Shown here: positions 26,308 through 35,094 of the stretch, piece by piece
Layout of the letters: each line of letters begins with the position of its first letter
Numbering within the stretch: the first letter of the stretch is position 1
NCBI GenBank assembly: GCA_020637675.1
Contig: JACKKD010000002.1
Location: forward strand, 806,001-870,000
Direction of reading: 5' to 3'
Length of the DNA: 64,000 bases
Origin: Paracoccaceae bacterium
GTDB lineage: Bacteria > Pseudomonadota > Alphaproteobacteria > Rhodobacterales > Rhodobacteraceae
The notes under the pieces: model-generated
The model's input: only the letters and a program-made list of their open reading frames with translations
Told to the model about the DNA's origin: nothing
Database searches by the model: none
Position numbers and translations under genes: made by a program

Positions 26308-26814
26308 ATGGCAGAGATCAAGGACCCGGAAAACACGATCATCATGACGCTGAAGGACGGCGAGGTCGTGATCGAGCTTCTGCCCGACGTGGCGCCCAAG
26401 CATTCCGAACGGATGAAGGTTCTCGCCCGGGCGGGCAAGTACGACAACGTCGCCTTCCACCGCGTGATCGAGGGCTTCATGGCGCAGACGGGCGACGTGG
26501 AGCACGCCAACATGGAGGATGGCTGGAACCCGCGTCGCGCCGGCACGGGCGGATCGGACCTTCCGGACCTGCCGGCGGAGTTCTCGCGGCTGCCGCACGA
26601 CCGCGGCACGCTCGGCGCCGCGCGGTCGCAGAACCCCAACTCGGCCAACAGCCAGTTCTTCATCAATTTCAACGACAACCATTTCCTGAACGGCCAGTAC
26701 ACCGTCTACGGCCGGGTGATCGCCGGGATGGAGCATGTGGACAGGATCCAGCGGGGCGAGCCGCCGGCGGCCCCCGACCGCATGATGTCTGTGAAGGTTG
26801 CGGCCGATGTCTGA
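26308..26814 (+). CDS. Cyclophilin-type peptidyl-prolyl isomerase (cytoplasmic)
   Basis: 168-residue PPIase of the PpiB class with no signal peptide. Cyclophilin core is visible: VVIELLPDVAPKHSERMK, active-site FHRVIEGFMAQTGD, and ARSQNPNSANSQFFINFNDNHFLNGQYTVYGRVI. Loops contain the bacterial NMEDGWNPRRAGTGG insert. It is followed, with an 8-base overlap, by a membrane-anchored paralogue, so the pair is co-translated. Assists folding at proline bonds in the cytoplasm. Confidence 0.93.
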   Translation: MAEIKDPENTIIMTLKDGEVVIELLPDVAPKHSERMKVLARAGKYDNVAFHRVIEGFMAQTGDVEHANMEDGWNPRRAGTGGSDLPDLPAEFSRLPHDRGTLGAARSQNPNSANSQFFINFNDNHFLNGQYTVYGRVIAGMEHVDRIQRGEPPAAPDRMMSVKVAADV

Positions 26815-27421
26815 TACCCGCGTCTTCGTCGGCTCGATGCTGGCCGGCCTCACCGCGCTCGGCGTCGCCGTCTTCATGTACACGAGCAGCAACCGCGCCA
26901 TGGCGGCCGAGGACGGGCCGGGCCCGAACCTGGTGATCACGGTGGCGGGCGAGGCGGCCAATGGCACGGTCGTCATCGACCTTCTGCCCGATGTCGCGCC
27001 CAAACACGTCGCCCAGATCACCGAGCTTGCCCGCACCGGCGCCTACAACAACGTCGTCTTCCATCGCGTCATCGATGGCTTCATGGCCCAGACCGGAGAT
27101 GTGAAATACGGCAAATGGGGCGAGGACCTGTCGATGGCCGGCACCGGCAAGTCGGACCTGCCGAACATCCCGGCGGAATTCTCGGACCTGTCGTTCCAGC
27201 GTGGGGTCGTCGGCATGGCGCGCTCCACCAACCCGAACAGCGCCAATTCGCAGTTCTTCATCATGTTCGCGCCCGGCGAGTTCCTGAACGGCGAGTATAC
27301 GGTCGTCGGCCATGTCATCGCGGGCATGGAGGTCGTCGACGCGATCAAGAAGGGCAGCCCCGACCTCAACGGCGCGGTGGACAACCCCGATCGCATGGTG
27401 TCGGTCACGGTCGAGCAGTGA
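26807..27421 (+). CDS. Cyclophilin-type peptidyl-prolyl isomerase (exported or anchored)
   Basis: 204-residue paralogue of the upstream gene. It begins with MSDTRVFVG, then a hydrophobic segment (residues 8-25, AGLTALGVAVFMYTS) that works as a signal anchor or uncleaved signal. The cyclophilin domain starts near residue 44 with TVVIDLLPDVAPKHVAQITE, FHRVIDGFMAQTGD, and ARSTNPNSANSQFFIMFAPGEFLNGEYTVVG. It acts in the periplasm or at the outer face of the membrane. The TTG at 26798 is an unlikely alternative start. Confidence 0.92.
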   Translation: MSDTRVFVGSMLAGLTALGVAVFMYTSSNRAMAAEDGPGPNLVITVAGEAANGTVVIDLLPDVAPKHVAQITELARTGAYNNVVFHRVIDGFMAQTGDVKYGKWGEDLSMAGTGKSDLPNIPAEFSDLSFQRGVVGMARSTNPNSANSQFFIMFAPGEFLNGEYTVVGHVIAGMEVVDAIKKGSPDLNGAVDNPDRMVSVTVEQ

Positions 27422-27521
27422 ACTTCGGCGCCATAGGGTAAAACTCCGGTGAGCGCGCGCGGACGTGACCGCGCGTTGCCACGGTCAGGGTGCAGACTGC
27501 GGGAAACGCCGGAGGTGCCCC

Positions 27522-28508
27522 GTGAAACGTCTGCGCAATCTTGTGGCCGCCCTCGGCCTGACGCTGATCGCCCTCGCCGCTTCGGGCGCGGCGTTGGCCG
27601 GCCCCGAGGCCTGGCGGGCGGAATGGCCGAGGACCGACTTCGCGCGCACGAACGTGGACCTCGCCGAAATCCTGTCGGGCGGGCCGCCGAAGGACGGCAT
27701 CCCCGCCCTCGACGCGCCGCGGACGATTCCGGCGGGCAAGGAGCGCCGGCTTTCGGACCTCGAGCCGGTCATGGTCCTCGAACTCGCGGGCCAGGCCCCG
27801 CGGGCCTGGCCGATCCGGTATCTGACCTGGCACGAGATCGTCAACGACACGGTGGGCGACATGCCGGTTGCGGTCACCTTCTGCCCACTCTGCAACGCCG
27901 GCATCATCTTCGACCGGCGGCTCGCCGGACAGGTCCTGAGCTTCGGCGTCTCGGGCAAGCTGCGTCATTCCGACATGATCATGTATGACCGCGAGACCGA
28001 AAGCTGGTGGCAGCAGGCGCTCGGGGAAGGGATCGTGGGGACGATGACCGGACGCAAGCTTGCGCAACTGCCCGGCTGGATGGAAAGCTGGGGCAGCTTC
28101 AGGGCGCGCAATCCCGACGGGCTGGTGATGGACGAACCGGACTGGCCCCGCAGTTACGGCCGCAATCCCTATGCCGGCTACGACAGCCTGTCCCGGCCGT
28201 TCCTCTATTCCGGCGAGATGCCGCCTTACGGGATCGAGCCGCTGTCACGCGTTGTGCGGGTGGGCAACCGGGCATGGCCGCTGGAAAGGGTTGCGAAGGC
28301 CGGCGAACTCACGGAGGCCGGCGTCACGATCTCCTGGACCGAAGGCCAGGCATCCGCGCTCGATGCGAGCCAGATCGCGAAGGGCCGCGATGTCGGCAAC
28401 ATCCGCGTGCGCGATGCGGCGACCGGGCGCGACCTTGTCCACGATGTCCTCTTCGCCTTCGCGTTCCAGGCGTTCCATCCGAAGGGCAAGTGGATGATCG
28501 GCCCCTGA
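27522..28508 (+). CDS. DUF3179 domain protein, secreted
   Basis: 328 residues with a GTG start preceded by GGAGGTG. Signal peptide residues 1-25 (LVAALGLTLIALAASGAALA, cleaved before GPEAW). The rest matches DUF3179: GIPALDAPRTI, the WHEIVNDTVGDMPVAVTFCPLCN stretch with CPLC, then SWWQQALGEGIVGTMTGRKL and ARNPDGLVMDEPDWPRSYGRNPY. The conserved CPLC dithiol suggests redox or metal binding. Function is unknown; it is not part of an obvious operon. Confidence 0.88.
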   Translation: MKRLRNLVAALGLTLIALAASGAALAGPEAWRAEWPRTDFARTNVDLAEILSGGPPKDGIPALDAPRTIPAGKERRLSDLEPVMVLELAGQAPRAWPIRYLTWHEIVNDTVGDMPVAVTFCPLCNAGIIFDRRLAGQVLSFGVSGKLRHSDMIMYDRETESWWQQALGEGIVGTMTGRKLAQLPGWMESWGSFRARNPDGLVMDEPDWPRSYGRNPYAGYDSLSRPFLYSGEMPPYGIEPLSRVVRVGNRAWPLERVAKAGELTEAGVTISWTEGQASALDASQIAKGRDVGNIRVRDAATGRDLVHDVLFAFAFQAFHPKGKWMIGP

Positions 28509-28521
28509 GCGCCGTCGCGAC

Positions 28522-29187
28522 TCAGAGGTCGAAACCCTCCGGTTCAATCATTTCCGGCCCGTCGTCGGCGATGCCGAAGGGGCGCACCCGCCGAACCGCG
28601 TAGCGCCCGGTCCAGCCGGTGCCGAGCGTGGCGATGGTCTCCACGTCGCCCATCCCCTGCGCGAGCCAGGGCGCGATCTCGGCCTCCGTCAGGATGATCG
28701 GCATCCTGGGATGCAGATGCGCGATCTGCGGGTCGGCCTCCCGCGTCAGGATCGCGGCCGTCAGGCTGCCGTCGGGCCGCGGCGCCCAGAGACCGGCGAA
28801 GAGGAACACGGGGATGTTCTGTTCCACCGTGATGAGCCAGGGCTGCTTGTGCCCCTTTTCGCCGGTCCATTCGTAGTAGCCCGAGGCCGGGATGACGCAG
28901 CGGCCATGCTTCCAGGCCGCTCGGAAGACCGGCTTCTCGGCCGCGCTCTCGATCCTCGCGTTGAAGGTCGTTGCCTTCCACTCGCTCGCCTCGCCCTGGA
29001 AAAAGCCGGGAATGAACCACCAGCGCGCCTCGGCCGCGACGAGTCCCCCGCGCGTCTGGGCGGCCAGGGCGATCGTCTCGGTGGGCTTGATGTTGTAGCT
29101 GACGCGGGTCGTCGCGCCACGCAGGATCGACAGGGCCCCGTGATAGTTGGCCCAGTTCTCGTCGCCGATCATGAATCGCCCGCACAT
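28522..29187 (-). CDS. SOS response-associated peptidase (SRAP, YedK/HMCES family)
   Basis: 221-residue SRAP-family protein that forms a covalent link with abasic sites in single-stranded DNA to protect them. Catalytic Cys2 follows the initiator methionine (MCGRFMIG). Other active-site residues are Asn76 (FNARIES), Glu106 (SGYYEWTG) and His159 (HLHPRMP). Full length. The minus-strand start is at 29187; the stop is 14 bases from the convergent DUF3179 gene. Confidence 0.93.
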   Translation of the reverse strand: MCGRFMIGDENWANYHGALSILRGATTRVSYNIKPTETIALAAQTRGGLVAAEARWWFIPGFFQGEASEWKATTFNARIESAAEKPVFRAAWKHGRCVIPASGYYEWTGEKGHKQPWLITVEQNIPVFLFAGLWAPRPDGSLTAAILTREADPQIAHLHPRMPIILTEAEIAPWLAQGMGDVETIATLGTGWTGRYAVRRVRPFGIADDGPEMIEPEGFDL

Positions 29188-29234
29188 GGGGAAAGCCTAG
29201 TGCGGTGGCGCGGCAATGGAAACGCCGCGCCGGC

Positions 29235-30485
29235 TCAGCCCAGCACCACGAGCGCGTGCCGCTTGCGGCCCGCCGTCAGCTTCACCGGCTCCACAAGCTC
29301 GCCCGCGCCGAAGAGAAGGCCGGCGTCTGTCACGAGGTCGTCGTTCACCCGCGCGCCCCCCTCGGCGATGAGCCGCCTCGCGTCCTTGCCTGACTTGGCG
29401 AGGCCTGAGCGCACGAAGAGCTGCGCGATGCTGATTCCCTCGCCAAGCTCCGCGACGCTCAGATGCAGCGTCGGCAGGTCGTCGCCCACGCCACCCCGCT
29501 CGAAGACCTCGCGCGCGGTGGCCTCGGCGGCGACGGCGGCGTCATCGCCGTGGGCGAGCGCAGTCACCTCGTTGGCAAGCCTGATCTTGGCCTCGTTGAT
29601 CGCAGCGCCTTCGAGCGCGCCCAGCCGGTCGCATTCCGCCACCGGAAGCTCGGTGTAAAGCTTCAGGAACCGCCCCACATCGGCATCGGTCGTGTTGCGC
29701 CAGTACTGCCAGAACTCGTACGGGCTGAACATGTCGGGGTTCAGCCAGACCGCACCCGACATCGACTTGCCCATCTTCCTGCCGTCCGACGTGGTCAGAA
29801 GATGCGAGGTCAGGCCGAAGATCTCGCGGTCGAGCACCCGCCGCGTCAGGTCGATGCCGTTGACGATGTTGCCCCACTGGTCCGATCCGCCCATCTGCAG
29901 AAGGCAGCCGTAGCGGCGGTGCAGTTCGAGAAAGTCGTAGGCCTGCAGGATCATGTAGTTGAATTCGAGAAACGACAGCGATTGCTCGCGGTCGAGCCGT
30001 GACTTCACGCTCTCGAACGACAGCATCCGGTTGACGCTGAAATGCCGCCCGATGTCGCGCAGGAAGTCGAGGTAGTTGAGCCCGTCGAGCCATTCCGCGT
30101 TGTTCAGCATCAAGGCATCCGTGGGCCCGTCGCCGAAGCTCACATAGGCCGCGAAGACCTTCCTGATCCCGGCGATGTTGGCATCGATCTGTGCCGGCGT
30201 CAGCAGCGGCCGCTCCTCGGCGCGGAAGGACGGATCGCCCACCTTGGTCGTGCCGCCGCCCATCAGCACCAGCGGCTTGTGCCCGGTCTTCTGCAGCCAG
30301 CGCAGCATCATGATCTGGATGAGCGAGCCGACATGCAGCGACTCTGCGGTCGCGTCAAAGCCGATATAGGCCGGCACCACACCCTTCGCCAAAGCCTCGT
30401 CCAGCCCCTGATAATCGGTGCAGTCGGCCAGGAAGCCGCGCTCGATCATCACGCGCATGAAGTCGGATTTCGGATGGTAGGTCAT
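29235..30485 (-). CDS. tyrS: Tyrosyl-tRNA synthetase
   Basis: Charges tRNA-Tyr with tyrosine. 416 residues, class I synthetase. HIGH-type motif is HVGS (51-54) and KMSKS-type motif is KMGKS (237-241). QWGN (residues 203-206) is part of the tyrosine-binding site. C-terminal S4 RNA-binding domain from about 345 (ISIAQLFVRSGLAKSGKDARRLI). The start MTYHPKSDF gives the family length; a longer reading frame upstream is ignored. Divergent from anmK by 76 bases. Confidence 0.97.
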   Translation of the reverse strand: MTYHPKSDFMRVMIERGFLADCTDYQGLDEALAKGVVPAYIGFDATAESLHVGSLIQIMMLRWLQKTGHKPLVLMGGGTTKVGDPSFRAEERPLLTPAQIDANIAGIRKVFAAYVSFGDGPTDALMLNNAEWLDGLNYLDFLRDIGRHFSVNRMLSFESVKSRLDREQSLSFLEFNYMILQAYDFLELHRRYGCLLQMGGSDQWGNIVNGIDLTRRVLDREIFGLTSHLLTTSDGRKMGKSMSGAVWLNPDMFSPYEFWQYWRNTTDADVGRFLKLYTELPVAECDRLGALEGAAINEAKIRLANEVTALAHGDDAAVAAEATAREVFERGGVGDDLPTLHLSVAELGEGISIAQLFVRSGLAKSGKDARRLIAEGGARVNDDLVTDAGLLFGAGELVEPVKLTAGRKRHALVVLG

Positions 30486-30561
30486 TGCCGGATCGTCCAT
30501 TCTGCGATTGAAGGCCCGTATATCGGCGCGGGAAGCCAAGGGGAAGGGCCAAGGGGCGGAC

Positions 30562-31668
30562 ATGTTGGGGGCAGAGCCGGTCTGGGCACTCGGCACGATG
30601 TCGGGCACGTCGCTCGACGGCGTGGACGCGGCCCTCGTGCGCACCGATGGGGAGCGCATCGTCGCCTTCGGAGAGGCCGCGTATCGTCCCTACACCGAGG
30701 CAGAGCGCGCCGTGATCCGCGCCGCCCTCGGCCGCTGGCCGGGCGAGGCGGGCGTAGCCGAGGCCGCCGAGGTCGTCGAGACCGCCCATGCCGCACTGAT
30801 GGCGCCGCTTGCCGCCCGGGCCGAGCTTGCGGGCTTCCACGGCCAGACGCTCGCGCATGACCCGGGCGGCGGCCGCACCCATCAGGCGGGCGACGGGCAG
30901 GTGCTGGCCGAGGTCCTCGGCCTTCCCGTGGTGTGGGATTTCCGCTCGGCCGACGTGCGACTGGGCGGGCAGGGGGCCCCCCTGGCGCCCTTCTTCCACT
31001 TCGCCTGCGCGAGATGGATCGGGGCGGAGGCGCCGCTTGCCTTCCTGAACCTCGGTGGCGTCGGCAACCTCACCTGGGTGGACCCTCGCGCCCCGGCGCC
31101 CGAGACACCGGGCGCCTGCATCGCCTTCGACACCGGCCCTGCAAACGCGCCGGTGAACGACCTTGTGCGGGCGCGGCGTGGCCGCGACTGCGACGAGGGC
31201 GGGGCGCTTGCCGCCACCGGCGACCCCGACGACGCGATCGTCGCCCGCTTCCTGCGGCATCCCTACTTCTTCCGGATGCCGCCGAAGTCGCTCGACCGTG
31301 ACGACTTCGCCTTCCTTCTCGACGATGTCGCGGGTCTCTCCGATGCCGATGCGGCCGCGACCCTCACGGCTGCTGCCGCCGCCGCCGTGGCGCAGGGGGC
31401 CCAGCATTTCCCCGCGCCCGTCGCGCGCCTTCTCGTGACCGGCGGCGGGCGGCACAACGCAACCTTGATGGCGATGATCGCCGCACTTCTCGACTGCCCG
31501 GTTCAGCCGGTGGAGGCGGCGGGTCTCGACGGCGACATGCTGGAGGCACAGGCCTTCGCCCATCTGGCGGTGCGGGTCGTGCGCGGCCTGCCAACCTCGT
31601 GCCCGGGAACCACAGGCGTCGGGGCGGCCGTGGGCGGAGGCAGGGTCAGCCGGCCGAACCGGGGCTAG
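30562..31668 (+). CDS. anmK: Anhydro-N-acetylmuramic acid kinase
   Basis: Hydrolyses and phosphorylates 1,6-anhydroMurNAc to MurNAc-6-phosphate in cell-wall recycling. 368 residues, family length. Motifs: ALGTMSGTSLDGVDAALVRT near the N-terminus, GFHGQTLAHDPG, and nucleotide-binding VTGGGRHNATLM near residue 293. Start ATG (30562) is preceded by GGGGCGGA. The stop lies 9 bases from the convergent rarD gene. Confidence 0.96.
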   Translation: MLGAEPVWALGTMSGTSLDGVDAALVRTDGERIVAFGEAAYRPYTEAERAVIRAALGRWPGEAGVAEAAEVVETAHAALMAPLAARAELAGFHGQTLAHDPGGGRTHQAGDGQVLAEVLGLPVVWDFRSADVRLGGQGAPLAPFFHFACARWIGAEAPLAFLNLGGVGNLTWVDPRAPAPETPGACIAFDTGPANAPVNDLVRARRGRDCDEGGALAATGDPDDAIVARFLRHPYFFRMPPKSLDRDDFAFLLDDVAGLSDADAAATLTAAAAAAVAQGAQHFPAPVARLLVTGGGRHNATLMAMIAALLDCPVQPVEAAGLDGDMLEAQAFAHLAVRVVRGLPTSCPGTTGVGAAVGGGRVSRPNRG

Positions 31669-31677
31669 GCAGGCAGG

Positions 31678-32592
31678 TCACCTTCCGGCCCGTCTCGCCT
31701 GACGGATCATGCTGAGCGTGTAGAGCGCGAGCGCCGCCCAGGTCAGCGGGAAGGCCACCGCCCGCGCCGCGCCGAAGGGCTCGCCGAAGACGAAGACGGC
31801 GGTCAGGAGGATCATCGTTGGCGTGATGTACTGCATGATGGCGATCGTGGAGAGCGTGAGCCCCTTGGCGCCGTTGGCATAGAGGATGAGCGGTATGGCG
31901 GTGACGAGGCCGCAGCCCAGAAGTATCCCGGTGTCGAAGGGCACGCCCTGCAGGAAGTGGCCCTGCCCGGTCCGCGCCAGCCAAAGGGTGTAGCCGAGCG
32001 CGAAGGGGGTGAGCAGAAGCACATCGAGCATGAATCCCTGATTGGGTCCGATCGGCAGCCACTTCTTCAGGAAGGCGTAGGCGCCCCAGGTCAGGGTGAG
32101 CCCCAGCGCCACCACCGGCAGGCGCCCCGCCTCCCAGGTCAGGATTGCCACCGCCGCGAAGGCAAGCGCGATCGCCACCCACTGCGCGGGCGCGAGCTTT
32201 TCGCGCAGGACGGCCCAGCCCACCAGGACGGAAAAGAGCGGGTTCACGTAGTAGCCGAGCGCGGCGTCAAGCGCGTGGCCCGAGCCGATCGACCAGACGT
32301 AGATGCCCCAGTTGACCGAGATCAGCGCAGCCGTCAGTGCCGCCATGACCAGCGTCCGGGGCGTCCGGAAGGCGCGGGCGAGGTCCGCGGTCCGCCCCGT
32401 GGCCACCAGCACCACGCCGGCGACCGGCACCGACCAGAGGACGCGATGCGCGATCACCTCGATCGCTGGCACATGTGCCAGCGCCTTCATGTAGAGCGGC
32501 AGGAATCCCCAGAGCAGATAGGCCCCGAGCGCGAAGGCGAAGCCGGGAATCGTGTCGCCGGTCTCGGCCGGGTGGTGTGGCGTATCGGTCAT
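31678..32592 (-). CDS. rarD: RarD-type EamA drug/metabolite transporter
   Basis: 304-residue inner-membrane protein, RarD branch of the drug/metabolite transporter superfamily, with 10 predicted membrane segments. Recognisable stretches: GAYLLWGFLPLYMKALAHVPAIEVIAHRVLWSVPV, YVNPLFSVLVGWAVLREKLAP and LQYITPTMILL-type text near the end. Substrate unknown; the name follows the RarD family, which relates to chloramphenicol sensitivity in other bacteria but is not tested here. Start at MTDTPHHPAE. Confidence 0.9.
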   Translation of the reverse strand: MTDTPHHPAETGDTIPGFAFALGAYLLWGFLPLYMKALAHVPAIEVIAHRVLWSVPVAGVVLVATGRTADLARAFRTPRTLVMAALTAALISVNWGIYVWSIGSGHALDAALGYYVNPLFSVLVGWAVLREKLAPAQWVAIALAFAAVAILTWEAGRLPVVALGLTLTWGAYAFLKKWLPIGPNQGFMLDVLLLTPFALGYTLWLARTGQGHFLQGVPFDTGILLGCGLVTAIPLILYANGAKGLTLSTIAIMQYITPTMILLTAVFVFGEPFGAARAVAFPLTWAALALYTLSMIRQARRAGR

Positions 32593-32908
32593 GGTTCGCT
32601 CCTCGGCGGCCTGCCTATCGCAGCCGTGCCGCAACCGCCACGGGGGCGATTGTGTCGGGCACAATCGTGGCGGCGCACTGGCGCCATATCACGCCTCAAT
32701 CCAGCCGGCGCCCGGCGGCTTCGCAGCCGCGGGTTCAGGCGGCCAAGGGTGCGGGGGCTGCCGCCCCCCATTCCGGCCGCCCCATTCCGACCGCGGCGGT
32801 CTGCGGTCACGCCCGACGGGTCGCGCCTGCGGGGGCGCGAGGCACGGCCGCGTTGCCAGCCTCCCGCCGATCGGCCTAGTGTTCCGGCAAGATCGGCGGA
32901 GGGCGGCA
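32593..32908. other. 316-base intergenic region, divergent rarD / SDR
   Basis: No credible gene. It holds a strong inverted repeat at 32647-32667 and several GC-rich short dyads. Both flanking genes could be driven from here. Confidence 0.7.
32647..32667. promoter_or_regulatory. Perfect inverted repeat, operator or hairpin candidate
   Basis: CGATTGTG-TCGGG-CACAATCG is a perfect 8-bp dyad with a 5-base spacer. CCGCCA at 32635-32640 and TGGCGG at 32668-32673 extend it as an outer 6-bp stem with a 6-base bulge. It lies 55 bases upstream of the rarD start and 242 upstream of the SDR start. Confidence 0.5.
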
Positions 32909-33676
32909 ATGGCAGGGGTGGCAGGACGGGTGGCGCTGGTCACCGGGGCAGGGGCGCCGGGCGGGATTGGTTTCGCGACGGCCCGGGTGCTGAGAGCGGC
33001 GGGCGCGCGCGTGGCGATCACCGCGACCACCGCGCGGATACACGACCGCGCGCGCTCGCTTGGGCCTGATGTCTTCGCGACGACCGCGGACCTGCGGCAG
33101 CCCGAGGAGGTGACCCGGCTGGCGGCAGAGACCGAGGCGGCGCTTGGTCCGGTCGAGATCCTCGTCAACAACGCCGGCATGGTCCAGACCGGCGTCGCGC
33201 TTCCCGGCGGTCATCTCGCCGAGATCGACGACGCCGCCTGGGCCTACGGAATCGAGATCAACCTCACCTCCGCCATGCGCCTCAGCCGCGCCCTAGTGCC
33301 CGGCATGTGCGCCCGGGGCTACGGCCGGATCGTGCAGATGTCCTCGGTCACCGGTCCCGTCGTGGCGATCGCCGGCAGCGCCACCTATGCGGCGGCCAAG
33401 GCGGGACTGATGGGGCTCACGCGCGCGCTCGCGCTGGAAGTGGGGCCGAAGGGCGTGACGGTGAACGCCGTCGGCCCCGGCTGGATCCAAACCGATTCCT
33501 CAAGCGCGGCCGAGATCACGGCCGGGTGCCACACCCCAGTAGGTCGACCCGGCCGGCCGGACGAGGTCGCCCATGCCGTCCTCTTCCTCGCCGCCGAGGA
33601 GGCAAGCTATGTCACCGGCCAGCTCATCGTCGTCGATGGCGGCAATACCTTGCAGGAATACAAGGTCGCCCTGTAA
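32909..33676 (+). CDS. SDR family NAD(P)-dependent oxidoreductase (FabG-like)
   Basis: 255-residue classical short-chain dehydrogenase. Cofactor motif TGAGAPGGIG (12-21), NNAG (87-90), catalytic Ser146, Tyr160 and Lys164 (YAAAK). The C-terminal VTGQLIVVDGGNTLQEYKV matches FabG/sorbitol-type SDRs. The real substrate is not evident. Start ATG 32909 has GGAGGGCGG upstream. It is divergent from rarD and convergent with enolase. Confidence 0.92.
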   Translation: MAGVAGRVALVTGAGAPGGIGFATARVLRAAGARVAITATTARIHDRARSLGPDVFATTADLRQPEEVTRLAAETEAALGPVEILVNNAGMVQTGVALPGGHLAEIDDAAWAYGIEINLTSAMRLSRALVPGMCARGYGRIVQMSSVTGPVVAIAGSATYAAAKAGLMGLTRALALEVGPKGVTVNAVGPGWIQTDSSSAAEITAGCHTPVGRPGRPDEVAHAVLFLAAEEASYVTGQLIVVDGGNTLQEYKVAL

Positions 33677-33716
33677 ATTCCCGTCTGTCAAAGAAAATCC
33701 GCCGGATGCGGGTTTG

Positions 33717-33746
33717 CCTCCGGGGGTATTCCGGGCGACGGAGAAA
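33717..33746. repeat. Candidate dispersed intergenic element, copy B
   Basis: CCTCCGGGGGTATTCCGGGC followed by GACGGAGAAA between SDR and enolase stops. It shares the CCG-GTATT core and trailing GAAA with the copy at 4331-4357. Diverged; function unknown. Confidence 0.3.
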
Positions 33747-33747
33747 C

Positions 33748-35025
33748 TCAGCCGCGCAGGATCGAGCGGCCGGCGTAGTCGGACGTCTCGCCAAGCGCCT
33801 CCTCGATGCGGAGGAGCTGGTTGTATTTCGCCAGCCGGTCCGACCGTGCCAGCGATCCGGTCTTGATCTGGCCGCAGTTGGTGGCGACCGCGAGATCGGC
33901 GATTGTCGCGTCCTCGGTCTCGCCCGAGCGATGCGACATGACGTTGCTGTAGCGGGCACGGTGCGCCATCTCGACCGCTTGCAGCGTCTCGGTCAGCGTG
34001 CCGATCTGGTTGACCTTCACCAGCATGGAGTTCGCCACGCCCTTGCGGATGCCCTCCGCCAGCCGCGCCGGATTGGTCACGAAGAGGTCGTCGCCCACCA
34101 GTTGGCACCGGGCCCCGAGCGCATCCGTCAGAAGCTTCCAGCCCGCCCAGTCGTCCTCGGCGCAGCCGTCCTCGATCGAGATGATCGGATAGTCGGAGAC
34201 GAGCGCCGCGAGATAGGCCACGTTCTCTTCGGCGCTCAGGGTTTTTCCTTCCCCGGAAAGGACATACTTTCCGTCCTTGAAGTATTCCGTGGAGGCGCAG
34301 TCGAGCGCGAGGAACATGTCGTCGCCGGGCTTGTAGCCGGCCTTCTCGATGGCCTTCAGGATGAAGTCGAGGGCATCGCGGGTGGACGAGAGGTTCGGCG
34401 CGAAGCCGCCCTCGTCGCCGACGCCGGTTGCGAGACCCGCGGCCGAGAGTTCCTTCTTCAGCGTGTGGAACACCTCGGACCCCATGCGCACGGCCTCGCG
34501 AAGGTTCGCGGCCCCCACCGGCATGATCATGAATTCCTGGATGTCGATCGGGTTGTCGGCGTGTTCGCCGCCGTTGATGATGTTCATCATCGGCACCGGC
34601 AGAACGCGCGCCGAGGTGCCGCCGACATAGCGGTAGAGCGGCAGGGCGGAGAACTCGGCCGCGGCCTTGGCGACGGCGAGCGAGACGCCGAGGATGGCGT
34701 TTGCGCCCAGGCGCCCCTTGTTCGCGGTGCCGTCGATCTCGATCATCAGCCGGTCGATTTCCACCTGGTCCGTGGCGTCGAGGCCGACGACGTTCTCGGC
34801 GATCTCGCCGTTCACGGCCGCCACCGCCTCCAGCACGCCCTTGCCAAGGTAGCGCTTCTTGTCGCCGTCGCGCTTTTCCACCGCCTCGTGTGCGCCCGTC
34901 GATGCGCCCGAGGGTACGGCGGCGCGGCCCATGGTGCCGTCCTCCAGCGTCACGTCCACCTCGACGGTGGGGTTGCCGCGGCTGTCGAGAATCTCGCGGG
35001 CGTGGATGTCGATGATCGTGCTCAT
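33748..35025 (-). CDS. eno: Enolase
   Basis: Converts 2-phosphoglycerate to phosphoenolpyruvate in glycolysis. 425 residues. Motifs: ILDSRGNPTVEVDVTLEDG and ASTGAHEAVEKRDGD at the N-terminus, GDEGGFAPN, and SMLVKVNQIGTLTETLQAVE near residue 330-350 with the catalytic lysine in VKVNQIG. ATG at 35025 with GGGAGCG upstream. Convergent with the SDR gene. Confidence 0.98.
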   Translation of the reverse strand: MSTIIDIHAREILDSRGNPTVEVDVTLEDGTMGRAAVPSGASTGAHEAVEKRDGDKKRYLGKGVLEAVAAVNGEIAENVVGLDATDQVEIDRLMIEIDGTANKGRLGANAILGVSLAVAKAAAEFSALPLYRYVGGTSARVLPVPMMNIINGGEHADNPIDIQEFMIMPVGAANLREAVRMGSEVFHTLKKELSAAGLATGVGDEGGFAPNLSSTRDALDFILKAIEKAGYKPGDDMFLALDCASTEYFKDGKYVLSGEGKTLSAEENVAYLAALVSDYPIISIEDGCAEDDWAGWKLLTDALGARCQLVGDDLFVTNPARLAEGIRKGVANSMLVKVNQIGTLTETLQAVEMAHRARYSNVMSHRSGETEDATIADLAVATNCGQIKTGSLARSDRLAKYNQLLRIEEALGETSDYAGRSILRG

Positions 35026-35094
35026 GGGGCGCTCCCTCGGCGGAAAGTCTCTGACGCGCCGGTCTTTACGCGCAGGAGGCGCAGAGGGGAAGAA

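Noticed and set aside
32475..32879. Possible gene in the rarD / SDR gap
   Set aside because: Arg/Ala-rich translation without family signature, partly opposite rarD; region better explained as regulatory.
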